7,790 bases of DNA, from positions 1 to 7,790 of the forward strand of contig JAIRXT010000159.1 of the NCBI GenBank assembly GCA_031268125.1, written 5' to 3'. This document shows, one piece after another, positions 1 through 4,980 of this stretch (its first letter is position 1; every line of letters begins with the position of its first letter). The translations under genes were made by a program, and so were the position numbers. Under the pieces are notes generated by a model. It searched no databases, was not told where the DNA came from, and worked only from the letters and a program-made list of their open reading frames with translations. The DNA is from Treponema sp. (GTDB taxonomy: Bacteria > Spirochaetota > Spirochaetia > Treponematales > Breznakiellaceae).

Positions 1-149
1 GCCTCAATGCCCAGGGACAGCAGGGCGGAGTCCCCGGGAATAAGGGAAAAGGCCGCAAAGGTAAGCAGGGAGACCAGAAACAGGGTAAGGGCCGTAATAC
101 ACAACCGCTTTCCGATAAAGAACCCCATTCCCGCCGCATTGTTCCGCAA
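1..149 (-). CDS. OppB/DppB/NikB-type ABC importer permease, N-terminal part (gene continues past the window edge)
   Basis: The reading frame on the minus strand begins MGFFIGKRL, then a hydrophobic segment (ITALTLFLVSLLTFAAF) and SLIPGDSALLSLGIEA. This is the hallmark start of membrane permeases of peptide/nickel/oligosaccharide importers: a short basic cytoplasmic tail with KRL, a first membrane helix, then LxPGD. These proteins form a channel with a second permease (OppC/DppC type) and two ATPases. Only about 45-58 residues are visible. The start is uncertain. A TTG at 149 has the best ribosome site (AGGAG, 5-nt spacer). An ATG at 128 gives the family-typical N-terminus but has a poor site. 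An ATG at 173 has none. The gene lies 82 nt after the exporter stop (from the TTG) and is probably co-transcribed. The substrate cannot be read from this fragment: peptide, nickel-metallophore and xylo-oligosaccharide are all possible. Confidence 0.8.
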   Translation of the reverse strand, partial: MRNNAAGMGFFIGKRLCITALTLFLVSLLTFAAFSLIPGDSALLSLGIE

Positions 150-209
150 AACCGCTCCTGCCCTGCCGCCCATAGTTACGGCGCAACGCTATAAGTACCA
201 CATCCGGGG

Positions 210-224
210 CCGCTTTTCAAGCGG
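210..224 (-). other. Small perfect hairpin between exporter and permease genes
   Basis: CCGCTT and AAGCGG form a 6-bp perfect stem around a 3-nt loop, 7 nt downstream of the exporter stop codon. No U-run follows on the minus strand, so it is not a classical terminator. It could act as an RNA-stabilising or weak attenuating structure between two co-transcribed genes. Its role is inferred from position only. Confidence 0.3.
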
Positions 225-231
225 GAAAAGG

Positions 232-1992
232 CTATGCTTCGCGTTTCCCCGCACTCCAGCCCAGGCTTTCCTGCTGGATACGGTAGAGCCGGGAAAAAAG
301 GCCCTCCTTTGCCAGGAGTTCCTCTCCGGTTCCCTCCTCCACAAGGCGGCCCTGATCCAGTACGGCGATCTTGTCCGCTCCCAGTACGGTTCGCAGACGG
401 TGGGCAATAACGATGACCGTGCGGTTTTTTACCAGTTCCGAAATAGCCGCCTGAATCAAAGTCTCGTTCTCCGGGTCCAGACTTGCCGTAGCTTCATCCA
501 GCAGTACAATAGGGGCGTCTTTGAGCAGCGCCCGGGCGATGGAGATTCGCTGCCGTTCACCGCCGGAAAGGGTGGAACCGTTTTCGCCGATTACCGTGTC
601 GTAACCCTCCGGCAGTTCCCGGATAAACTCATCACAGCGGGCCGTCTTTGCCGCGGCGCAGACTTCTTCATCGGCAGCCCCTTCCTTGCCGATGCGGATG
701 TTGTTTTTCACCGTGTCGTTAAAAAGCACCACATCCTGAAACACAAAACTCATCCAGGACATGAGTTTTTCGGGATCGATACCCGCGATGTTTTTCCCGC
801 CGATACGAATCTCCCCCTCCCGGACATCCCAGAACCGGGCGATAAGCCGGGACAGGGTACTCTTCCCGCTCCCCGAAGGCCCCACCAGCGCAGTAACGCT
901 TCCCTGGGGAATGGACAGATCGATGTTTTTGATTACCTCCGATCCCTCGTGATAGGCAAAGCTGACATGCCTAAGTTCGATGTTGTAATGTTCAACCGCA
1001 GCATTTTCATCCCCGGTCATTACCGGTTCCTGCCGGACTTTCATCATCCGTTGGGCGGAAATAAGAAAGTAGAAAAATTCCGGCAGCAGGGTAAAAATCA
1101 CAATCAGGGGGGAGTAGATCTTTGCGCTGATCAGAATAAACGTAAGAAATGAAATAACGCCAAGACTGCCGCCGGTTAAAAGGGCCGTCCCCGTCAATAC
1201 CACCAGCCCCATTCCCACCTGGAGAATCATGGAGGCAACGATGATAAAGATTCCCGTAAGGCCCTCGAATTTTATCGCTTCCTTCATCATGTTCCGCAGG
1301 GCCTGTTTCAGGGCCTTTGATTTTTCCCCGGAAAGCCCGAAGGCTTTAACCACCTTGATTCCCTCAAGGTATTCCTGAATCTGATCCGAGACCGCCAGTT
1401 TCGCCTGAATATGACGCATCCCAAAAACGGCCTGTAGTTTCCGGCTTCCCAGAACAAGGCCAAGGCTGACGGGCAGCGCGGCAAAGACGGCCAGGGCCAT
1501 GCGCCAGTCATACAGTGCCAGGAGGACGCAGACAAACACATCGGTAATAATGGCGCCGAAGAGTGTGGGCGTTACATGGCTCATGACGTGTTCAACATTG
1601 GTACAGTCGGCCATCATGTTGGTAGTCAGTTCCGACAGATCTTTGTTGTTGAAAAAACTCAAGGGAAGCCGCCGGATACGCTCCGCCACCTCCAGCCGGA
1701 TTTTTTCCGATTCACGGTAGGCGGTGGTGTAGGTTTTGCGGTACTCGCTGCGGTAAGCAAAAAAATACAACGCCGCGGCAGCGGCGCCCAGCGCCAGGAG
1801 CAGGACAAGCCGCCCCCGGTCAGGAACTTCCGCCCCGGTCATAAGCGGGTCCAGCAGGGTGATAATGGTCCGGATGATCACGACGAAGGGCAGGAACAGG
1901 GAAAGGTTCGAGAGTACCACCGCCAGGACTGCCCGCTTAAAATTCCTGTAGCCCTCACCGGAAAGGCCGAACAGGGTTTTCATATTGGACAT
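232..1992 (-). CDS. ABC exporter half-transporter (fused membrane domain and ATPase)
   Basis: A complete 586-residue type IV (MsbA/IrtAB/YbtPQ-like) ABC exporter half. It hydrolyses ATP in the cytoplasm to move a substrate across the inner membrane, as a homo- or heterodimer. The membrane domain covers about residues 20-315, with hydrophobic stretches near 22-42, 62-80, 142-182, 245-270 and 275-312. The ATPase domain is intact: A-loop Tyr347, Walker A GPSGSGKST at 371-379, Q-loop Gln419, signature LSGGE at 475-479, Walker B IVLLDE at 495-500 with catalytic Glu500, D-loop SLD at 504-506 and switch His531. All catalytic residues are present, so it could work as a homodimer, but related exporters often pair with an adjacent sister gene, which is not seen here. 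The start is set at the ATG at 1992 because AAGGAG lies 7 nt before it; an in-frame ATG at 1998 lies only 1 nt from that site. It has its own promoter-like sequence and is followed by the OppB-type permease gene. The substrate is unknown. Confidence 0.93.
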   Translation of the reverse strand: MSNMKTLFGLSGEGYRNFKRAVLAVVLSNLSLFLPFVVIIRTIITLLDPLMTGAEVPDRGRLVLLLALGAAAAALYFFAYRSEYRKTYTTAYRESEKIRLEVAERIRRLPLSFFNNKDLSELTTNMMADCTNVEHVMSHVTPTLFGAIITDVFVCVLLALYDWRMALAVFAALPVSLGLVLGSRKLQAVFGMRHIQAKLAVSDQIQEYLEGIKVVKAFGLSGEKSKALKQALRNMMKEAIKFEGLTGIFIIVASMILQVGMGLVVLTGTALLTGGSLGVISFLTFILISAKIYSPLIVIFTLLPEFFYFLISAQRMMKVRQEPVMTGDENAAVEHYNIELRHVSFAYHEGSEVIKNIDLSIPQGSVTALVGPSGSGKSTLSRLIARFWDVREGEIRIGGKNIAGIDPEKLMSWMSFVFQDVVLFNDTVKNNIRIGKEGAADEEVCAAAKTARCDEFIRELPEGYDTVIGENGSTLSGGERQRISIARALLKDAPIVLLDEATASLDPENETLIQAAISELVKNRTVIVIAHRLRTVLGADKIAVLDQGRLVEEGTGEELLAKEGLFSRLYRIQQESLGWSAGKREA

Positions 1993-1999
1993 AGGCATT

Positions 2000-2005
2000 C
2001 TCCTT
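2000..2005 (-). promoter_or_regulatory. Ribosome binding site deciding the exporter start
   Basis: AAGGAG on the minus strand. The spacer to the ATG at 1992 is 7 nt, which is ideal; to the ATG at 1998 it is 1 nt, too short. The shorter protein (MSNMKTLFGLS...) is therefore preferred. Confidence 0.7.
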
Positions 2006-2078
2006 TTTACGTTTTTTGCATGGGCTCTTCCACACAGCGCGGATTTCCCCCGGATAAATGTTACCCTAAGCTTTCTTT

Positions 2079-2094
2079 GTTAGTAATAACTTAC
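2079..2094 (-). promoter_or_regulatory. Candidate operator (imperfect palindrome) in the exporter promoter
   Basis: GTAAGTTATTACTAAC on the minus strand is an inverted repeat: GTAAGT and ACTAAC match at 5 of 6 positions around a 4-nt centre. It lies just downstream of the proposed -10 box, where transcription would begin, which is a typical site for a repressor. The AT-rich dyad would suit a metal-responsive or TetR/MarR-type regulator, but no regulator gene is visible in the window, so this is an inference. Confidence 0.35.
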
Positions 2095-2097
2095 AAT

Positions 2098-2127
2098 ACT
2101 ATAACTTTCACCTTTACGCTTCGTCAA
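2098..2127 (-). promoter_or_regulatory. Sigma-70-like promoter of the exporter gene
   Basis: On the minus strand TTGACG (2127-2122) is followed after 18 nt by TATAGT (2103-2098). Both are close to the consensus TTGACA and TATAAT. This places the start of transcription near 2091, about 100 nt before the exporter start codon. The promoter lies between palindromic element copy 1 and the gene, so the exporter is probably transcribed independently of the xylanase. Confidence 0.55.
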
Positions 2128-2138
2128 GCCCGGCGGGG

Positions 2139-2230
2139 TCAGCAATTCTCATTTTAACTGTTTCAAAACGAAAAAGCGCCCTGCAAAAGCCGGGCGCCTT
2201 TTCATCCTTTCCCAAACTGAGAATTGCTGA
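2139..2230. repeat. Palindromic intergenic element, copy 1 (MITE/REP-like)
   Basis: A 92-bp element bounded by a perfect 13-bp inverted repeat, TCAGCAATTCTCA (2139-2151) and TGAGAATTGCTGA (2218-2230). Inside is a second stem, GCGCCC (2176-2181) with GGGCGC (2192-2197), extended by GAAAA/TTTTC after one A-C mismatch. About 19 nt of the left arm (from CAGCAATTCTCA) recur identically at 3637, and most of the right arm recurs at 3771-3806, in the same orientation, so this is a dispersed repeat and not a chance hairpin. It lies between the xylanase 3' end and the exporter promoter. No target-site duplication is obvious. Confidence 0.75.
2167..2203 (-). terminator. Terminator-like stem within element copy 1, downstream of the xylanase
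   Basis: Read on the minus strand, a GC-rich stem (GGGCGC... paired as above, 10-nt loop) is followed by a T-rich stretch TTTTTCGTTTT. This is a good intrinsic terminator for the xylanase transcript, about 135 nt after its stop codon. On the plus strand the same stem is followed by TTTTC, so it may act in both directions. Confidence 0.5.
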
Positions 2231-2286
2231 TTATCTAAGGGAATTCGAGGGTCATATTTTGATTCGGGCGTATTTCCGCCGCCGTA

Positions 2287-2324
2287 CCGGCGCTTGCCGG
2301 GAACCGGGCTATCCGCCCGGTTCC
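2287..2324 (-). other. Two adjacent hairpins just after the xylanase stop codon
   Basis: GGAACCGGGC (2300-2309) and GCCCGGTTCC (2315-2324) pair perfectly over 10 bp around a 5-nt loop. Next to it CCGGC (2287-2291) and GCCGG (2296-2300) form a 5-bp stem around GCTT; the two share their edge bases, so they compete. The large hairpin starts 10 nt after the stop. There is no U-run, so it may protect the mRNA end or act together with the terminator-like stem farther downstream. The rest of 2231-2334 holds nothing else I can recognise. Confidence 0.5.
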
Positions 2325-2334
2325 TCTGCCGCGG

Positions 2335-3579
2335 TTATCGGACGACAAGGTCCAGATGATCTGTTTTTCCGTCCAAGACAAAGGGAATCTTCTTGTCCCC
2401 GCAGATAAGCTCGTAGTCTCCCCGGAATCCTTCCAGGTTTAGTTCCCCGTTGGCGCCGGTACGCAGGGATTCGGTAGTCCACCATTCCCCCTTAACCTTG
2501 TTAAGCAGGGCGGTATAGGCCGGTTTAATGCTGTTATCCGCATGGAGGAAGCCCCCCGGCGCGTTCAGCCAGCCGTCGTCCGCAGGGGACCAGGTGGTAA
2601 TCGCCTCCACCGCGGGGCAGGCAAAGAGAATTTCGTACATTTCCAGGAGTTCCCCGGCCTGCCGCTCCTCCCCTTCGGGGGTGGAAGGCCATTCGATTAT
2701 CTGCCAATCGTTCAGGTCCTCGATATGCGGGGGCATAATCTCCCCGGAAATCAGGGTATTTTCCGTAAAATGCAGGGGCACGCCGAAATGGGAAAACCGG
2801 TCCAGGACCTCGTAGAGTTTCTCTTTCCCCCAATAGCCCTGGTGCTGGTGGGACTGGATACCGATCGCGTCGATGGGGATCCCCGCCTGGAGGCAGCCGT
2901 CTATAAGTATTTCGTAATCGATAGAAACGTTAAAATCGTTGAGTATCAGGGTAGCTGCGGGGTTCGCCGCACGGGCGGCGGCAAAGACCTCTTTGATAAT
3001 GCCTACCCGGCCAATTTCCTTACAAACGCGGGTAATGGCGTTGGCGTATTTATCAAAAATAGGCATGATCACTACCTCGTTGATCACGTCCCATTTGTCT
3101 ATGCTTCCCTTAAAGGCAGTTACATCACGGGTTATCCGGGCAAGCTGTTTTTTTAGTATTTCTTTGTTGTCGTACTTCATAAGCCAGTCTGCGCAGGCCG
3201 TATGCCAGCACAGGGGATGCCCCTTGGTCGTAACGTTCCGCCGGGCAAAGTACTCCGCTGCGGCCGCGGTACGCTTCTGGTCCGGTTTGCCTTCTTCTTT
3301 TTCATAACGGCCCAGATAAAACGGCAGGGTAGCGTAGTTATGCAGGCTGAATATTTTATCCAGCCGGTCCCGCAGGAACTCCGCCCTCCGGGCCTCCGGA
3401 ACCGTACCGTCAGGATTACCGCCGGCCATTTCGACCGCCTCAAAACCGCCGCAGCCAAACAAAAACTGGTGGCGGGTTTGGTTGACGCTTAAATCCCGGT
3501 TGGCCAGGGGCTTCCCCCCTTCGGAAACAAGGCGCAGCCCGATTCGGGATTTACGATGAGAAAACGCATTATTATTCAT
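2335..3579 (-). CDS. Cytoplasmic GH10-family endo-1,4-beta-xylanase-like glycoside hydrolase
   Basis: A 414-residue protein of the GH10 (beta/alpha)8 fold, predicted to cleave beta-1,4-xylan or xylo-oligosaccharides with retention. Visible family signatures: KGHPLCWHT (119-127), WDVINE (163-168) with acid/base Glu168, LNDFN (213-217), IGIQSHQH (239-246), FTEN (271-274) with nucleophile Glu273, and ITTWSPADDGWLNAP (327-341) near the substrate site. Before the barrel, residues 12-45 form a beta-rich piece (GKPLANRDLSVNQTRHQFLFG). After it, 364-414 form a small beta-type tail starting GEWWT, seen in a GH10 subfamily of anaerobes and soil bacteria. There is no signal peptide (MNNNAFSHRK is polar), so it should act in the cytoplasm on imported oligosaccharides. 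The gene stands alone, flanked by two copies of a palindromic element. The start at 3579 has only a weak ribosome site (GGGGAT, about 10 nt upstream), and the next in-frame Met is residue 51, inside the fold. True substrate is not proven. Confidence 0.87.
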   Translation of the reverse strand: MNNNAFSHRKSRIGLRLVSEGGKPLANRDLSVNQTRHQFLFGCGGFEAVEMAGGNPDGTVPEARRAEFLRDRLDKIFSLHNYATLPFYLGRYEKEEGKPDQKRTAAAAEYFARRNVTTKGHPLCWHTACADWLMKYDNKEILKKQLARITRDVTAFKGSIDKWDVINEVVIMPIFDKYANAITRVCKEIGRVGIIKEVFAAARAANPAATLILNDFNVSIDYEILIDGCLQAGIPIDAIGIQSHQHQGYWGKEKLYEVLDRFSHFGVPLHFTENTLISGEIMPPHIEDLNDWQIIEWPSTPEGEERQAGELLEMYEILFACPAVEAITTWSPADDGWLNAPGGFLHADNSIKPAYTALLNKVKGEWWTTESLRTGANGELNLEGFRGDYELICGDKKIPFVLDGKTDHLDLVVR

Positions 3580-3583
3580 AGAA

Positions 3584-3619
3584 GATTATCCCCATGACAA
3601 GAGGATAGGGGGATTATCC
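3584..3619. promoter_or_regulatory. Direct repeat of GATTATCC upstream of the xylanase
   Basis: GATTATCC occurs at 3584-3591 and again at 3612-3619, 28 nt apart, between the xylanase start codon and its proposed -35 box. GGATA (3603-3607) and TATCC (3615-3619) also form a small inverted repeat. The spacing is close to three helical turns, which would suit a dimeric regulator, but the motif also looks like a -10 box (GGATAAT on the minus strand), so the repeat could be chance. Confidence 0.25.
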
Positions 3620-3642
3620 GGGAATGTAAAGGGGCACAGCAA
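3613..3642 (-). promoter_or_regulatory. Possible xylanase promoter with its -35 in element copy 2
   Basis: On the minus strand TTGCTG (3642-3637) is followed after 18 nt by GATAAT (3618-3613). The -35 lies exactly in the terminal repeat of the palindromic element, so the element may supply part of the promoter. A competing pair is TTTACA (3630-3625) with TATCCT (3607-3602) at 17 nt. Either would give a short leader of about 25-35 nt. Confidence 0.4.
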
Positions 3643-3806
3643 TTCTCATTTTAACCATTCCAAAACGAAAAGGCGCCGGGGTTCTGTCTAAAATTGACCC
3701 GCAGCATCCCTGCCCTGCACCTTATCCGGGTCAAATTTAGTCCCCTGACACCCCGACCAGCTTTTACGGAGCGCCTTTTCATCTCTTTCTAAACTGAAAA
3801 TTGCCG
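3637..3806. repeat. Palindromic intergenic element, copy 2, interrupted by a nested insert
   Basis: Same element and same orientation as the copy at 2139-2230. The left arm (3637-3677) and right arm (3771-3806) match the other copy closely; its terminal repeats CAGCAATTCTCA and TGAAAATTGCCG pair at 10 of 12 positions. The inner stem is GAAAAGGCGC (3667-3676) with GCGCCTTTTC (3771-3780), 10 bp perfect, where copy 1 has a mismatch. The central part is about 80 nt longer than in copy 1 because of a nested structured segment. The element lies in the long gap between etfA and the xylanase. Confidence 0.7.
3685..3750. mobile_element. Nested small inverted-repeat insert inside element copy 2 (possible transposon remnant)
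   Basis: A 66-bp segment present in copy 2 but absent from copy 1. It begins TGTC and ends GACA. Inside these ends CTAAAATTGACCCG (3688-3701) pairs with CGGGTCAAATTTAG (3727-3740) at 13 of 14 positions, and the right side carries an extra TCCCCT. TGTC...GACA with TAAAATTGACCC resembles the ends of some insertion sequences (IS21-type ends come to mind, from memory), so it may be a non-autonomous remnant. No coding capacity and no clear target duplication are visible. Confidence 0.45.
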
Positions 3807-3867
3807 GCATAATGGATCTGGCAGGCGAGGTGTTTAATAACTCATGTTACACAAATGGCAGGAATTT

Positions 3868-3936
3868 GTCCGCAAATGGACGCTAATATACGCGAATATT
3901 CCCTGTTTTTACAAAAAATTCGCGTAATTTGCGGAC
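3868..3936. terminator. Long bulged hairpin after etfA (terminator-like)
   Basis: GTCCGCAAAT (3868-3877) pairs with ATTTGCGGAC (3927-3936), and TACGCGAAT (3889-3897) pairs with ATTCGCGTA (3918-3926): 19 bp without mismatch. The left strand carries an 11-nt bulge (3878-3888) and the loop is 20 nt. It starts 26 nt after the etfA stop codon, so it probably ends the etf transcript, although the run of eight T (3937-3944) follows the stem only on the plus strand. It may therefore stop antisense transcription or work in both directions. The A/T and CGCGAAT-rich sequence resembles intergenic repeats, but only one copy is in the window. Confidence 0.5.
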
Positions 3937-3961
3937 TTTTTTTTCCGGTGCGTAAGGTGAG

Positions 3962-4969
3962 TTAATAAAACAAAGCTGCGGTCTGGTAGATGTCGCAGAT
4001 GAGGGGAATGTCTGCACAGCGCAGTATCGGTGCGCCGGGATCGGTGTTCAGGGCGCAGATTTTCTGCGCTCCCTGAATCCCCGCCATAAACTGGACCGAC
4101 CCTGAGACGCCCAGGGTGATGAGGAGCCGGGGGGCGATGCAGCGTCCGCTGAGGCCGATTTGAGAACTCTGGGGGAACCAGCCCCGTTCCACGAGGCTCC
4201 GGGAACACATTATTTCCGCTCCGGTAATTTGAGCCATTTTTTTGAAAAGTCCGATGTCTTCCTGGGCGCGGACGGCGCCGCCCAGGGCCAGCACGTAAGC
4301 GGCTTCTTTACCGCCGGAGGAAGGGGCCGTGAGTTCCTCGACCTGGACCTGCGGGGTGGGGAGGGGGGCCGCGTCTGCCGGTATAAGGCGGGCGGTCCCC
4401 GCCGCTTTGCCGCCCCGGAAGATTCCGTAACGGACCGTGGCAATCTGGGGGCGGGCATCGGGGGTGATGATCCGGGCCATGAGGCCGCCGCCAAAGGCGG
4501 GGCGGGTCTGCACTAAAAGGCCTTCGGCATCCAGGGCAAGTTCCGTACAATCTGCGGTAACTCCGGTTTCCAGGGGAACCGCCGCCAGGGGCGCCAGGCT
4601 GCGGCCTTCCGGGGTGGCTCCCACCAGGAGGATATCGGGCCGCAGGACTTCGATACAGCGGAGGAGGGCGGCGGCATATAGTTCCAGAATGAACAAACGG
4701 AACCGTTCATCAAGGTAGAGATGAACTTCTCCCAAGCCGCAGCCCTCTAGTTGGGTCCTGGCCGCGGCGCTGGGTTCCCCGCCGATGAACACCCCGGCGG
4801 TTTCGAAGCCGTTTCCGGCGGCGAGTCTCCGGGCCGCCCCCATGAGTTCCAGTGAAATAGGATGCAGACCCTCTGCATACGGCTGGAGCAGTACCAGGAT
4901 AAGTTTCCGCGCCCCGGATTTAGTGTAGGGAATGGTCCGCCCTCCCGGAGGGCTGTTACAAACCGTCAT
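3962..4969 (-). CDS. etfA: Electron transfer flavoprotein alpha subunit, divergent copy (EtfA)
   Basis: A 335-residue EtfA, a cytoplasmic subunit that binds FAD with EtfB and shuttles electrons from a flavin dehydrogenase. The N-terminal alpha/beta domain covers about residues 20-200 (LILVLLQPYAEGLHPISLELMGAARRLA). The FAD domain covers about 222-330, with SRS at 256-258 (flavin-contacting Arg257), GLSGR at 272-276, the ETF-alpha signature TLGVSGSVQFMAGIQG at 285-300, and ALNTDPGAPI at 306-315. Differences from typical EtfA: the usual GRG early in the FAD domain reads GGA (230-232), the His of the QH pair is Phe294, and there is an extra N-terminal stretch of about 20 residues with a single Cys and no iron-sulfur motif. 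The start at 4969 has a weak site (AGGCGG, 5-nt spacer). The gene follows etfB after 11 nt and is the last gene of the operon. A second EtfA lies upstream at 7339-7790, so this one may be a specialised partner of EtfB. Confidence 0.92.
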   Translation of the reverse strand: MTVCNSPPGGRTIPYTKSGARKLILVLLQPYAEGLHPISLELMGAARRLAAGNGFETAGVFIGGEPSAAARTQLEGCGLGEVHLYLDERFRLFILELYAAALLRCIEVLRPDILLVGATPEGRSLAPLAAVPLETGVTADCTELALDAEGLLVQTRPAFGGGLMARIITPDARPQIATVRYGIFRGGKAAGTARLIPADAAPLPTPQVQVEELTAPSSGGKEAAYVLALGGAVRAQEDIGLFKKMAQITGAEIMCSRSLVERGWFPQSSQIGLSGRCIAPRLLITLGVSGSVQFMAGIQGAQKICALNTDPGAPILRCADIPLICDIYQTAALFY

Positions 4970-4980
4970 TCATACCGCCT

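Noticed and set aside
4..201. Minus-strand 65-codon frame at the left edge
   Set aside because: It is in a different frame from the one encoding the clear OppB-type N-terminus (FIGKRL... LIPGD) over the same bases.
7..1152. Long plus-strand open frame of 381 codons
   Set aside because: It lies opposite the conserved ATPase domain of the exporter and shows no family sequence; it is an antisense shadow.
3690..3755. Minus-strand resemblance to the 3' half of a TPP riboswitch (GACCCGGATAAGG...CAGGGATG with GGGGTGTC before it)
   Set aside because: The conserved CUGAGA part and the P3 arm are missing, the sequence is better explained by a 14-bp inverted repeat, and the next gene is a xylanase and not a thiamine gene. 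A covariance-model search would settle it.
4939..4953. Palindrome GCCCTCCCGGAGGGC near the etfA start
   Set aside because: It is inside codons 6-10 of etfA and is probably GC-rich coding sequence; an effect on translation is possible but unsupported.
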